Source of the DNA: Arthrobacter sp. NEB 688
GTDB lineage: Bacteria; Actinomycetota; Actinomycetes; Actinomycetales; Dermatophilaceae
Direction of reading: 5' to 3'
DNA length: 64,000 nt
NCBI RefSeq assembly: GCF_013201035.1
Contig: NZ_CP053707.1
Location: 1,116,001-1,180,000 of the forward strand
The notes below the pieces were generated by a model that saw only the letters and a list, made by a program, of their open reading frames with translations, made no database searches and was not told the DNA's origin. Shown in pieces: positions 32,320-42,319 of the stretch (within the stretch, counting starts at the first letter, position 1; every line of letters begins with the position of its first letter). A program made the translations under genes and the position numbers.

Positions 32320-33885
32320 ATGACCGCCACCTCCGCCGTCCTGCCCGAGCACGTCGTCGTCGGCGCCGGCCCGCTGACGATCGAGCAGGTCGTCGCCGTC
32401 GCGCGGCACGGCGCCCGGGTCGTCCTCGACGACGCCGCCGTGGCCGAGGTGCGCCGCACCCGCGGGATCATCCGCGACCTCGCCGACGACACCGTGCCGC
32501 ACTACGGCATCTCGACCGGGTTCGGCGCGCTCGCGACGCGGCACATCCCCGTCGACCTACGACACCGGTTGCAGCGCAGCCTGATCCGCAGCCACGCGGC
32601 GGGCTCCGGCCCCGAGGTCGAGCGCGAGGTCGTCCGCGCCCTCATGCTCCTGCGCGTCGCGACCCTGGCCACCGGGCGCACCGGCATCCGCGAGGAGACG
32701 CTGCGCACCTACGCCGGGATGCTCGACGCCGGCATCACCCCGGTCGTCCACGAGTACGGCTCGCTCGGCTGCTCGGGCGACCTCGCGCCGCTGTCGCACT
32801 GCGCGCTCGCGCTCATGGGGGAGGGCGAGGTGCGCGACGCCGCCGGGGAGCGGATGCCGGCCGCCGACGCGCTCGCCGCCGCCGGGCTCACCCCCGTCGA
32901 GCTCGAGGAGAAGGAGGGGCTCGCGCTCGTCAACGGCACCGACGGGATGCTCGGGATGCTCTGCCTCGCGCTGCACGACCTGCGCGGGCTGCTCGTCGTC
33001 GCCGACGTCGCCGCGGCCATGTCGGTCGAGGGGCTGCTCGGCACCGACGACGTCTTCACCGCCGACCTCCACGCGCTGCGACCGCAGCCGGGCCAGGCCG
33101 TGTCGGCGGCGAACATCCGGAAGGTCATGGCGCACAGCCCGATCCGCGAGTCGCACCGCACCGAGGAGTGCACGCGCGTCCAGGACGCGTACTCGCTGCG
33201 GTGCGCGCCGCAGGTCGCCGGCGGCGCCCGCGACACGCTCGACCACGCCGCCCGCGTCGCCGGGTGGGAGCTCGCGTCCGCGGTCGACAACCCGGTGGTC
33301 ACCCCGGACGGCCGGGTCGAGTCCAACGGCAACTTCCACGGGGCGCCCGTCGCCTACGTCCTCGACTTCCTCGCGATCGTCGCGGCCGACGTCGCCTCGA
33401 TGTCCGAGCGGCGCACCGACCGGTTCCTCGACGTCTCGCGCAGCAACGGCCTGCCGCCCTTCCTCGCCGACGACCCCGGCGTCGACAGCGGCCACATGAT
33501 CGCGCAGTACACCCAGGCGGCCATCGTCTCGGAGATGAAGCGGCTCGCGGCGCCGGCTTCGGTCGACTCCATCCCGTCCTCGGCGATGCAGGAGGACCAC
33601 GTGTCGATGGGCTGGTCCGGGGCGCGCAAGCTGCGGCGGTCGGTCGACGGCCTCGCGCGGGTGCTGGCCGTCGAGGTGCTGACGGCGGCGCGCGGTCTTC
33701 AGCTGCGCGCGCCGCTGCAGCCGGCGCCCGCCAGCGGTGCGGTGGTCGGGGCGCTCGTCGCGGCCGGGGCGTCGGCGCCCGGACCCGACCGCTTCCTCGC
33801 GCCCGAGGTCGAGGTCGCGCACGGGCTCGTCGTCGACGGCACCGTCCGCCGCGTCGTCGAGGCGGTCACCGGCCCCCTCGCCTGA
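32320..33885 (+). CDS. hutH: Histidine ammonia-lyase
   Basis: Converts histidine to urocanate and ammonia, the first step of histidine breakdown; cytosolic tetramer of 521 aa, normal length. HYGISTGFGALA holds the catalytic Tyr, and GSLGCSGDLAPLSH is the cofactor loop. Here the MIO-forming triad is Cys-Ser-Gly instead of the usual Ala-Ser-Gly; the essential Ser is kept. AVDNPVV and SNGNFHG are further family marks. ATG 32320 lies 7 nt after TCCAAT, so it is probably leaderless; an in-frame ATG at 32311 would fall inside that box. Controlled with hutU and the hutF operon by shared sites. Confidence 0.95.
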   Translation: MTATSAVLPEHVVVGAGPLTIEQVVAVARHGARVVLDDAAVAEVRRTRGIIRDLADDTVPHYGISTGFGALATRHIPVDLRHRLQRSLIRSHAAGSGPEVEREVVRALMLLRVATLATGRTGIREETLRTYAGMLDAGITPVVHEYGSLGCSGDLAPLSHCALALMGEGEVRDAAGERMPAADALAAAGLTPVELEEKEGLALVNGTDGMLGMLCLALHDLRGLLVVADVAAAMSVEGLLGTDDVFTADLHALRPQPGQAVSAANIRKVMAHSPIRESHRTEECTRVQDAYSLRCAPQVAGGARDTLDHAARVAGWELASAVDNPVVTPDGRVESNGNFHGAPVAYVLDFLAIVAADVASMSERRTDRFLDVSRSNGLPPFLADDPGVDSGHMIAQYTQAAIVSEMKRLAAPASVDSIPSSAMQEDHVSMGWSGARKLRRSVDGLARVLAVEVLTAARGLQLRAPLQPAPASGAVVGALVAAGASAPGPDRFLAPEVEVAHGLVVDGTVRRVVEAVTGPLA

Positions 33886-33920
33886 CCCGCACCCCATCCC
33901 CGCACGACCCCTCCCTCACC

Positions 33921-33972
33921 GCGAACGTGTGTGAACTCGCCGGTGATCCCCGGCGAGTTCACACACGTTCGC
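33921..33972. terminator. CGAACGTGTGTG hairpin, copy 1
   Basis: Perfect 22-nt arms (33921-33942, 33951-33972) starting GCGAACGTGTGTGAACTCG, with an 8-nt loop. It lies 35 nt after the hutH stop and 20 nt from the end of the convergent methyltransferase gene. The same outer arm recurs at 49761 and 50994 and, slightly changed, at 53549. Confidence 0.85.
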
Positions 33973-33992
33973 GGGAGGACGCGGGGGATGGG

Positions 33993-34676
33993 TCAGCAGG
34001 TGCGGGTGGCGCGGACGACGAGGTCGTCGTGGTGGTGCGCGCCCGACCCGCCGCTGATGCTCCGGGCCCGGCGCTCCGGCCCGACGACGTCCCAGCCGTC
34101 GCCGAGCGCCGAGGCGACCCCCGCCGGCGAGAGGAGCAGGTCGGGGTCGAAGCCGTGCTCGAGCGCCCGCTCGCGGTCGACGTCGGCGTGGTGGACGAAG
34201 ACCATCGTCCCGCCGGGCGCGACGAGCGAGGCCAGCCGCTCGACCGGCGCGGTCTCGAGGTCGAGCGCCGGGTAGAACACCGACACGAGGTCGAACCCGC
34301 CCACGGGCAGGTCGGCCTCGACGAGCCCGGCGTGCACCCACTCGACCGACACCCGCGACGCCTCGGCGGCCGCCCGCGCGCGACCCAGGGCCACGCCGGA
34401 CGGGTCGAGCGCCGTCACCGACCATCCCCGCGTCGCGAGCCACACCGCGTCGGCGCCCTCGCCGCAGCCGACGTCGAGCGCGCGGCCGGGGGCCAGCGTC
34501 GCGGCCTCGACGGTCAGCGCGTGGTTCGGTTCCCCGCTCCACACGCGGTCGAGCTCGGCGTAGCGGGCGTCCCAGACCGACTCGTCGTCGCGCAGCGCGT
34601 ACCCGTGCGCGGGGTCCGGCCCGTCAGCGTCGTGCGGCTCGGGCCTGCCGGGATGCTGCGCCTCGTGCGTCGTCAT
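33993..34676 (-). CDS. Class I SAM-dependent methyltransferase
   Basis: Cytosolic protein of 227 aa. LAPGRALDVGCGEGADAVWLATRGWSVTALDPSGVAL is motif I and the acidic post-I loop of a Rossmann methyltransferase; GGFDLVSVFYPAL and LVAPGGTMVFVHH are motifs II and III. The target is unknown. The set resembles TehB/thiopurine-like small-molecule methyltransferases. The ATG at 34676 is chosen because CACACT ends 6 nt upstream on the minus strand; the upstream in-frame extension is Arg-rich. It sits inside the hut region on the opposite strand, so a link to histidine use is unproven. Confidence 0.85.
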   Translation of the reverse strand: MTTHEAQHPGRPEPHDADGPDPAHGYALRDDESVWDARYAELDRVWSGEPNHALTVEAATLAPGRALDVGCGEGADAVWLATRGWSVTALDPSGVALGRARAAAEASRVSVEWVHAGLVEADLPVGGFDLVSVFYPALDLETAPVERLASLVAPGGTMVFVHHADVDRERALEHGFDPDLLLSPAGVASALGDGWDVVGPERRARSISGGSGAHHHDDLVVRATRTC

Positions 34677-34750
34677 GCCCCGAGTGTGCTCCGGGAGGTG
34701 GTCCCGCGTGGGCATCCCGTTGCCGTTCCGGCAAGCGGCCCGACCGCCGC

Positions 34751-34806
34751 GAGGGGAGGGAACACGCCGGCGCGCGAGCCGGATGCTCTGCGTGTTCCCT
34801 CCTCTC
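34751..34806. repeat. Hairpin in the divergent methyltransferase-hutU gap
   Basis: Arms GAGGGGAGGGAACACGC (34751-34767) and its complement at 34790-34806 pair over 17 nt with one mismatch. It lies upstream of both flanking genes, so it is not a terminator for either of their 3' ends. Confidence 0.7.
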
Positions 34807-34828
34807 GACGCGGAGCCGCCGCCCGCAC

Positions 34829-34844
34829 GTCTCGCATGCCAGAC
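34829..34844. promoter_or_regulatory. hut-type inverted repeat upstream of hutU
   Basis: GTCTCGCATGCCAGAC, the second GTCT-N8-AGAC site. Its last base is exactly 45 nt before the C of CAGTGGG (34889), matching the geometry at hutH and the hutF operon. It could also affect the divergent methyltransferase. Confidence 0.7.
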
Positions 34845-34920
34845 GCCACCGGCCCTCGCCGCCTCCCGCTCGCGCCACAGCACCGCGACAGTGGGATGAC
34901 TGCGACGAAGGAGACCCGAG

Positions 34921-36576
<1,656 letters not shown>

Positions 36577-36590
36577 GCCCCCGATGCCCA

Positions 36591-36657
36591 CTGATTGCGA
36601 GTTCCGCCGCCGACACGCCGGGCGAACGGCGCGCCGAGCGGCGGAACTCGCAATCAG
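36591..36657. terminator. Perfect 20-bp hairpin between hutU and ybaK-like gene
   Basis: Arms at 36591-36610 and 36638-36657 (CTGATTGCGAGTTCCGCCGC and complement) pair perfectly over 20 nt. It is 14 nt after the hutU stop and 19 nt from the convergent gene's end, so it suits bidirectional termination. Confidence 0.85.
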
Positions 36658-36676
36658 TCGGGTGGGGGCGCGGGGG

Positions 36677-37156
36677 TCAGCGGGGGGTGACGGGGTCGGT
36701 GACGTCCGCGACGTCGGCGTCGAGGACCGCGACGAGCGCGTCGGCCCCGACGGTGGCGGCCACGCCGTGCGCGCCGGCGCCGATCGAGACCGTCCGGCCG
36801 GTCAGCGTCGCGTCGGCGACGACGGGCAGCCGGCGCAGCGCCCCGAACGGCGTGATGGTGCCGCGCTCGTAGCCGGTGACGTCGCGCGCCACGTCGGCGG
36901 GCGGCATCGAGAGCCGGTTGACCCCGAGGTGCGCCCGCAGCTTGGGCCACGAGATCTCGCGGTCGCCGGGGACGAGCACGAAGAGGTGGTCGTCGTCGCC
37001 GCGGCGCACGACGAGCGTCTTGACGATGCCCGACGGCTCGACCCCGCGCAGCCGGGCCGCCTCCTCGAGCGAGCCGACCCGGCCGTGGCTCGTGATGTCG
37101 TACGCCATGCCCGACTCGGCGAGGGCGGCGCGTGCGCGGTCGGCTCCGTCATCCAT
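36677..37156 (-). CDS. YbaK/EbsC-family aminoacyl-tRNA deacylase
   Basis: Protein of 159 aa, single YbaK/ProX editing domain. VKTLVVRRGDDDHLFVLVPGDREISWPKLRAHLG holds the conserved Lys and the LVPGDR region, and GYERGTITPFG is the substrate-loop motif. Family members hydrolyse mischarged aminoacyl-tRNA such as Cys-tRNA(Pro). TACGCT (37168-37163) ends 6 nt before the ATG (leaderless). It is convergent with hutU and divergent from the amidohydrolase operon. Confidence 0.9.
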   Translation of the reverse strand: MDDGADRARAALAESGMAYDITSHGRVGSLEEAARLRGVEPSGIVKTLVVRRGDDDHLFVLVPGDREISWPKLRAHLGVNRLSMPPADVARDVTGYERGTITPFGALRRLPVVADATLTGRTVSIGAGAHGVAATVGADALVAVLDADVADVTDPVTPR

Positions 37157-37190
37157 CCGCCCAGCGTAGGACCGGTGACGGGGCGGGCTC

Positions 37191-37206
37191 GTCTCGGACC
37201 CAAGAC
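37191..37206. promoter_or_regulatory. hut-type inverted repeat upstream of the amidohydrolase-hutF-hutI operon
   Basis: GTCTCGGACCCAAGAC, the third GTCT-N8-AGAC site. Its last base is exactly 45 nt before the C of CAATGGG at 37251, which overlaps the likely -10 TGCAAT (37249-37254). Confidence 0.7.
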
Positions 37207-37261
37207 AATCGGCGTGCACCTCCGCCACCACACCCCGTGCCGAGTTGGTGCAATGGGGTCC

Positions 37262-38506
37262 ATGTCCAACAGGTCGGCATCTCCGGGGGGAACCCTCGCC
37301 TTCCGCCGGATGTGGGCCGACCTCGAGACCGTGGGGCTGGACGCCGACTCCGGTGGGTACCGGCGCTTCGCGTGGACCCGCACCGACCACGACCTGCGGG
37401 AGTGGTTCGCCGGGGAGGCCCAGGCGCGCGGGCTCGACCTGACGACCGACCGGATGGGCAACCAGTGGGCCTGGTGGGGCGACCCCGACGCCGCCGTCGC
37501 CGCCGGCACCCCCGGGCTCGTCATCGGCTCGCACCTCGACTCCGTGCCCGACGGTGGCGCGTTCGACGGCCCGCTCGGCGTCGTCAGCGCGCTCGCGGCG
37601 CTCGACGAGGTCCGCGCGAGCGGCCTCGCGCCCGCCCGGCCCGTCGGGGTCGTCAACTTCGCCGACGAGGAGGGCGCCCGGTTCGGGGTCGCCTGCGCCG
37701 GCTCCCGCGTCATCACCGGCGCGATGTCGCCCGACCGCGCCCGCGGCCTCAAGGACGCCGACGGCCTGACGATGGCCGAGGCGATGCACGCCGCCGGCCG
37801 CGACCCCCAGTGGCTCGGGCGCGACGACGAGACGCTGGCCCGGGTCGGCACCTTCGTCGAGCTGCACGTCGAGCAGGGCCTGGCCCTGGACCACCTCGGC
37901 CACGCGGTGGGGGTCGGCAGCGACATCTGGCCGCACGGCCGCTGGCGCATCGACGTCCCCGGCGAGGCCAACCACGCCGGCACCACCGCCCTCGACGAGC
38001 GCGAGGACGCGATGCTCGGCCTCGCCGCCGCCATCATCTCCGCCCGCCGCGCGGCCGAGGAGCACGCCTGCGTCGCGACCGTCGGCAAGGTCGAGGTCGT
38101 CCCCGGGGGCGTCAACGCCATCGCCAGCTGCGCCACCGCCTGGCTCGACGCCCGCGGCACCGACCCCGACGCGGTGCGCCGCGTGGTCGCCGACGTCCGC
38201 GACGTCGTGTCCGACTTCGACGCCCTCGTCACCGAGGAGTCGTGGACGCCGGTCACCGACTTCGACCCGGTGCTGACCCGCCGCATCGCGACCCTCCTCG
38301 GGGGCGTCCCCGTCATCGGGACGGGCGCCGGCCACGACGCCGGGATCCTCGCGAACGCCGGCGTCCCGACGACGATGCTGTTCGTGCGCAACCCGACCGG
38401 CGTCAGCCACAGCCCCGACGAGTGGGCCTCGGCCGACGACTGCCTCAGCGGTGTCGCGGCCCTCGCCGCCGTCGTCACCGACCTCGCCGGGCCGCCTGCT
38501 GCATGA
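37262..38506 (+). CDS. M20-family amidohydrolase (AllC / N-carbamoylase-like), candidate hut deformylase
   Basis: Zinc enzyme of 414 aa. SHLDSVPDGGAFDGPLGV, NFADEEGARF, ELHVEQGLALD, EANHAGTT and GAGHDAG are the metal- and substrate-binding motifs of the allantoate amidohydrolase / N-carbamoyl-L-amino-acid hydrolase branch of M20. It is the first gene of an operon with hutF and hutI (ATGA overlaps). Histidine breakdown through HutF yields N-formylglutamate, which needs a deformylase, and no classical hutG is present. I infer this enzyme may do that step. ATG 37262 is 7 nt after TGCAAT, so it is likely leaderless. Confidence 0.85.
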   Translation: MSNRSASPGGTLAFRRMWADLETVGLDADSGGYRRFAWTRTDHDLREWFAGEAQARGLDLTTDRMGNQWAWWGDPDAAVAAGTPGLVIGSHLDSVPDGGAFDGPLGVVSALAALDEVRASGLAPARPVGVVNFADEEGARFGVACAGSRVITGAMSPDRARGLKDADGLTMAEAMHAAGRDPQWLGRDDETLARVGTFVELHVEQGLALDHLGHAVGVGSDIWPHGRWRIDVPGEANHAGTTALDEREDAMLGLAAAIISARRAAEEHACVATVGKVEVVPGGVNAIASCATAWLDARGTDPDAVRRVVADVRDVVSDFDALVTEESWTPVTDFDPVLTRRIATLLGGVPVIGTGAGHDAGILANAGVPTTMLFVRNPTGVSHSPDEWASADDCLSGVAALAAVVTDLAGPPAA

Positions 38507-39828
38507 GCACGTTCTGGTGCGAGCACGCGGTGCTCCCCGGGGGCACCCGTCGCCACGTCCGGGTCGCGACCGAGCGCGGGCGCATCCTCGAAGTCCTCGC
38601 CGAGCAGCCGATCCAGCCGGGCGACGTCGTCCTGCGCGGTCTCGTCCTGCCCGGCCTCGCCAACGCCCACAGCCACGCCTTCCACCGCGCGCTGCGCGGG
38701 CGCACCCACGGCGGCGGCGGCAACTTCTGGACCTGGCGCGAGGGGATGTACGCCCTCGCCGGCCGGCTCGACCCCGACTCCTACCGTGCTCTCGCGACGG
38801 CGGTGTTCGCCGAGATGGTCCTCGCCGGGTACACGGCCGTCGGGGAGTTCCACTACCTCCACCACGCACCGGGCGGCACGCCGTACGACGACCCCAACGC
38901 GATGGGCCTGGCGCTCGTCGACGCGGCGCGGGCGGCGGGCGTCCGGCTGACCCTCCTCGACACGGTCTACCTCTCCGGCGGGCTGACCGGCTCGGGCCAC
39001 GTGCCCCTCGACCCGGTGCAGCAGCGCTTCTCCGACGGCTCCGCCGAGGGATGGCTCGAGCGGGTCAGCGCCCTGACCGCCGACGAGCACTGGCGCGTCG
39101 GGGCCGCCGTGCACTCGGTGCGGGCCGTGCCGCTCGACGACCTCGCCGTCGTCGGTGACGTCGCGGGGCGGGAGCACTGGCCCCTGCACGCGCACCTGTC
39201 CGAGCAGCCCGGCGAGAACCTCGCGTGCGAGTCGTTCTACGGCCGCACGCCGGCCCGCCTCCTCGCCGACGAGGGGCTGCTGACCACCGAGACCTCGCTC
39301 GTCCACGCGACGCACCTGACCGACGACGACATCCGCCTCATCGGCGGCGCCGAGGCCACGGCGGTGTTCTGCCCGACGACCGAGCGCGACCTCGCCGACG
39401 GCATCGGCCCGGCCCGTGCGCTCGCCGACGCCGGGGCGCACCTGGCCGTCGGGTCCGACCAGCACGCGGTCGTCGACCCCTTCGAGGAGGTGCGAGGCGT
39501 CGAGATGCACGAGCGCCTGACGACCCTCGAGCGCGGCCGGTTCGCCCCCCTCGACCTCCTCGCGATGGGCACGCTCGACGGCTACCGCTCGCTCGGCTGG
39601 GCCGACGGCGGCCTCGTCGCGGGCGGTCACGTCGCCGACCTCGTCGCGGTGCGCACCGACAGCCCTCGCACGGCCGGCGCCGCGCTCGACCAGCTCCTCT
39701 ACGCCGCCACCTCGGCCGACGTGACGGACGTCGTCGTCGGGGGCGAGCACGTCGTCAGCGCAGGCGTGCACCGGCTCGGCGACGTGGGCCGCCTGCTCGC
39801 CGAGGCGATCACGGCGGTGCGTCGATGA
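38503..39828 (+). CDS. hutF: Formimidoylglutamate deiminase
   Basis: Amidohydrolase-superfamily zinc enzyme of 441 aa that converts N-formimidoyl-L-glutamate to N-formylglutamate and ammonia. [19 protein letters not shown] carries the first metal His pair, ALHAHLSEQ-like [13 protein letters not shown] the next His, [11 protein letters not shown] another, and [15 protein letters not shown] the catalytic Asp. The [13 protein letters not shown] form is typical of HutF. The start overlaps the preceding stop and its own stop overlaps hutI (ATGA both times). Confidence 0.94.
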   Translation: MSTFWCEHAVLPGGTRRHVRVATERGRILEVLAEQPIQPGDVVLRGLVLPGLANAHSHAFHRALRGRTHGGGGNFWTWREGMYALAGRLDPDSYRALATAVFAEMVLAGYTAVGEFHYLHHAPGGTPYDDPNAMGLALVDAARAAGVRLTLLDTVYLSGGLTGSGHVPLDPVQQRFSDGSAEGWLERVSALTADEHWRVGAAVHSVRAVPLDDLAVVGDVAGREHWPLHAHLSEQPGENLACESFYGRTPARLLADEGLLTTETSLVHATHLTDDDIRLIGGAEATAVFCPTTERDLADGIGPARALADAGAHLAVGSDQHAVVDPFEEVRGVEMHERLTTLERGRFAPLDLLAMGTLDGYRSLGWADGGLVAGGHVADLVAVRTDSPRTAGAALDQLLYAATSADVTDVVVGGEHVVSAGVHRLGDVGRLLAEAITAVRR

Positions 39829-41069
39829 GTCCGGCTGCGGCGCAGCCCACCTCGGCAGGCACGCACCTCGTCACGGGCATCGGGCAGCTCGTCACCTGCG
39901 CGGGCCCGGACGGCGACCTGCCGGTCGACGACCTCGCGACCCCGGCCGACGAGCGGCTCGGCGTCCTGACCGACGCCGCGCTCGTCGTCGAGGACGGTCG
40001 CGTCGCGTGGGTCGGCCCCGCCGCGCAGGCGCCGGCCGCCGACCACGTCACCGACCTCGGCGGCCGCGCGGTCGTCCCGGGCTTCGTCGACAGCCACAAC
40101 CACCTCGTCCACGCCGGCGACCGCTCGGCGGAGTTCGTCGCCCGGATGGCCGGCACCCCGTACGACGGCGGCGGCATCGGCGTCTCGGTGGCGGCGACCC
40201 GTGCGGCCACCGACGACGAGCTGCGCGCCCTCCTCGCCGCGCGCGTCGCGCAGGCCCGGGCGCTCGGCACGACGACCCTCGAGGTCAAGAGCGGCTACGG
40301 CCTGACCGTCGAGGACGAGGTGCGCGCCCTGCGCCTGGCCGGCGAGGTCACCCCCGAGACCACCTTCCTCGGGGCCCACGTCGTCCCGCCCGAGGCCCGC
40401 GCCGACCGCGCCGGCTACCTCGACCTCGTGACCGGCCCGATGCTCGCCGCCTGCGCCCCGCTCGCCCGGTGGGTCGACGTCTTCTGCGAGCCGAACAGCC
40501 CGCACGCGTTCACCGGCGAGGAGGCCCGCGCCGTCCTCGTGGCCGGGCGCGACGCCGGGCTCGGGCTGCGCGTCCACGGCAACCAGCTCGGCCCCGGGCC
40601 GGGCGTGCGCCTCGCGGTCGAGCTCGGCGCCGCCAGCGTCGACCACTGCACCTTCCTCGACGACGCCGACGTCGCGGCCCTCGCCGACGCGGCCGCCACC
40701 ACCGTCGCGACCCTCCTGCCGGGGGTCGAGTTCTCGACGCGGATGCCCTACCCGGACGCCCGGCGCCTCCTCGACGCCGGCGCCTCCGTGGCCCTGGCCT
40801 CGGACTGCAACCCCGGCACCTGCAACACGGCCTCGATGCCGTTCGTCGTCGCCCTCGCCGTCCGCGAGCTGCGGATGACCGCGGCCGAGACGCTCGTCGC
40901 GGCGACCGTGGGCGGGGCCCGGGCCCTGCGCCGCCCGGACGTCGGGCGCATCGCGGTGGGCGGGCGCGCCGACCTCGCGGTGCTCGACGCACCGGGCCAC
41001 GAGCACCTGGCCTACCGGCCGGGGATGCCCGTGGCCCGCGCGCTCGAGCTCGGGGGAGCCGTCAGCTGA
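39825..41069 (+). CDS. hutI: Imidazolonepropionase
   Basis: Zinc/iron amidohydrolase of 414 aa that opens 4-imidazolone-5-propionate to N-formimidoyl-glutamate. [20 protein letters not shown] is the first metal site, [23 protein letters not shown] and VHGNQLG follow, and [19 protein letters not shown] is the catalytic Asp region typical of HutI. It is the last gene of the operon; its final 8 nt overlap the end of the convergent DUF4235 gene. Confidence 0.95.
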   Translation: MSPAAAQPTSAGTHLVTGIGQLVTCAGPDGDLPVDDLATPADERLGVLTDAALVVEDGRVAWVGPAAQAPAADHVTDLGGRAVVPGFVDSHNHLVHAGDRSAEFVARMAGTPYDGGGIGVSVAATRAATDDELRALLAARVAQARALGTTTLEVKSGYGLTVEDEVRALRLAGEVTPETTFLGAHVVPPEARADRAGYLDLVTGPMLAACAPLARWVDVFCEPNSPHAFTGEEARAVLVAGRDAGLGLRVHGNQLGPGPGVRLAVELGAASVDHCTFLDDADVAALADAAATTVATLLPGVEFSTRMPYPDARRLLDAGASVALASDCNPGTCNTASMPFVVALAVRELRMTAAETLVAATVGGARALRRPDVGRIAVGGRADLAVLDAPGHEHLAYRPGMPVARALELGGAVS

Positions 41070-41340
41070 TCGGCTGGGTCCGGATCTCGGTGGGCAGGTG
41101 CCCGGCCGAGCGGCGGTAGTACTGCGCAGCCTTGCGCTCGGTCAGGGTCCGGGCGGCACCGACGGCCAGGCCCATCGCGGCGGCGTAGGCGAGCGCCTTG
41201 ACCGCCGGGGCGTCGGGGTTCTTCGGGTTGATCTCGTCCTGGCCGGCCTTGGCCCAGACGAGGTTGACGAGCTTCGTGGCGACGATCCCGGCGAGGACGG
41301 GCCCGCCGGTCCCGAGGAGCTTCCAGGCGAGCTTGCCCAT
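41062..41340 (-). CDS. DUF4235 small membrane protein
   Basis: Protein of 92 aa with two hydrophobic segments (about residues 8-28 and 46-62), [28 protein letters not shown] and [34 protein letters not shown]. This is the common actinobacterial DUF4235 pattern; function unknown. GAGAGG lies about 6 nt before the ATG. The gene overlaps hutI tail to tail by 8 nt. Confidence 0.88.
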   Translation of the reverse strand: MGKLAWKLLGTGGPVLAGIVATKLVNLVWAKAGQDEINPKNPDAPAVKALAYAAAMGLAVGAARTLTERKAAQYYRRSAGHLPTEIRTQPIS

Positions 41341-41423
41341 GGTCGTACCTCTCGATGGTTGTGCAGGTCAGGCGGCTGCCCGACCGGTCCTCGCCACTGT
41401 AGTGCGGACGGGGATATGCTCGG

Positions 41424-41521
41424 GGCGTCCAACGACAGGGGAGCGCCCAGGCGCTGAGAGTGCGGTCCGACCGCAGACCCTCGAACCTGATCCGGTTAGC
41501 ACCGGTGGAGGAAGTCGGGAA
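41424..41521 (+). ncRNA. TPP (thiamine pyrophosphate) riboswitch
   Basis: The THI-box core is clear: ACAGGGGAGC near 41435, GCGCTGAGAGTGCGG around 41451-41465, then ACCCTCGAACCTGATC and GGTTAGCACCGG (41477-41505) and the closing GGAAGT. It precedes ykoE by about 100 nt. Ligand binding would turn off expression of the thiamine transporter below, by termination or by hiding the ribosome site; I did not resolve which. Confidence 0.95.
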
Positions 41522-41619
41522 ATCTCAGGTGTGCTCCGTCGTCGCCGGCCCGTGGGGTCGCGCGCCGGCGGGTCGCCCCTCCCCGAGGTCGCACACCGAC
41601 CACGGGAGAAGCACTGCAC

Positions 41620-42315
41620 ATGGCCATCACCACCGACGCCCCCGCGCGTCGATCCGTCACCGCGACCGGGCCCCTGGCGTCCTGGCGCACCGTCGACATC
41701 ATCACCGTCGCGTTCCTCGGTGCCGCCTTCGGCATCGTCTTCTGGGGCTGGGCCTTCGCCTACGAGCCCCTGAGCAAGCTCGTCACCGTCGCGTACGTCC
41801 CGCTGACCGGGCTGTTCGCCGGCACCTGGTTCCTCGCCGGCGTCGTCGGCGGGCTCGTCGTGCGCCGGCCCGGCGCCGCCCTCTTCTGCGAGGTCGTCGC
41901 CGCGCTCGTCTCGATGCTCCCCGGCACCCAGTGGGGGGCGTCCACCCTCGTGAGCGGCGTCCTGCAGGGCCTCGGCGCCGAGCTCGCCTTCGCGCTGCTC
42001 GGCTACAAGGCCTGGGGCCCGGGCGCGGCCCTGTTCGCCGGCGCGCTCTCGGCGCCGTTCGAGTGGGTCTTCGAGGTCGTCAAGTTCCCCGCCTCGTGGG
42101 CCGACCTGCCGGTCCTCGGCTCCCTCGCCGGGGGCGGCGGCTGGTACGCCGAGCTCGTCCTGCGCGACAAGATCGCCTACCTCGGGGCGCTCGGCGTCTC
42201 CGGCGCGGTCATCGCGGGCGGGGTCGGGTGGCTGCTCACCCGGCAGCTGGCCCGGGCGGGGGCGCTGTCGGCGTTCCCGGCCGGCCAGGAGGTCCGGGAG
42301 GCCCGGGCTGTCTGA
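41620..42315 (+). CDS. ykoE: Thiamine-precursor ECF transporter S component, YkoE type
   Basis: Membrane substrate-binding subunit of 231 aa with about six helices. VDIITVAFLGAAFGIVFWGW, FLAGVVGGLVVRRPGAAL and GTQWGASTLVSGVLQGLGAELAFAL are YkoE blocks; YkoE binds hydroxymethylpyrimidine and/or thiamine. The TPP riboswitch upstream supports the substrate. The gene ends 4 nt before the ATPase/transmembrane fusion, giving a two-gene transporter. Confidence 0.93.
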   Translation: MAITTDAPARRSVTATGPLASWRTVDIITVAFLGAAFGIVFWGWAFAYEPLSKLVTVAYVPLTGLFAGTWFLAGVVGGLVVRRPGAALFCEVVAALVSMLPGTQWGASTLVSGVLQGLGAELAFALLGYKAWGPGAALFAGALSAPFEWVFEVVKFPASWADLPVLGSLAGGGGWYAELVLRDKIAYLGALGVSGAVIAGGVGWLLTRQLARAGALSAFPAGQEVREARAV

Positions 42316-42319
42316 CACC

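Noticed and set aside
37262-38506. Allantoate amidohydrolase of purine breakdown
   Set aside because: The family resemblance is real, but no allantoin genes are present and the gene shares an operon and control site with hutF and hutI.
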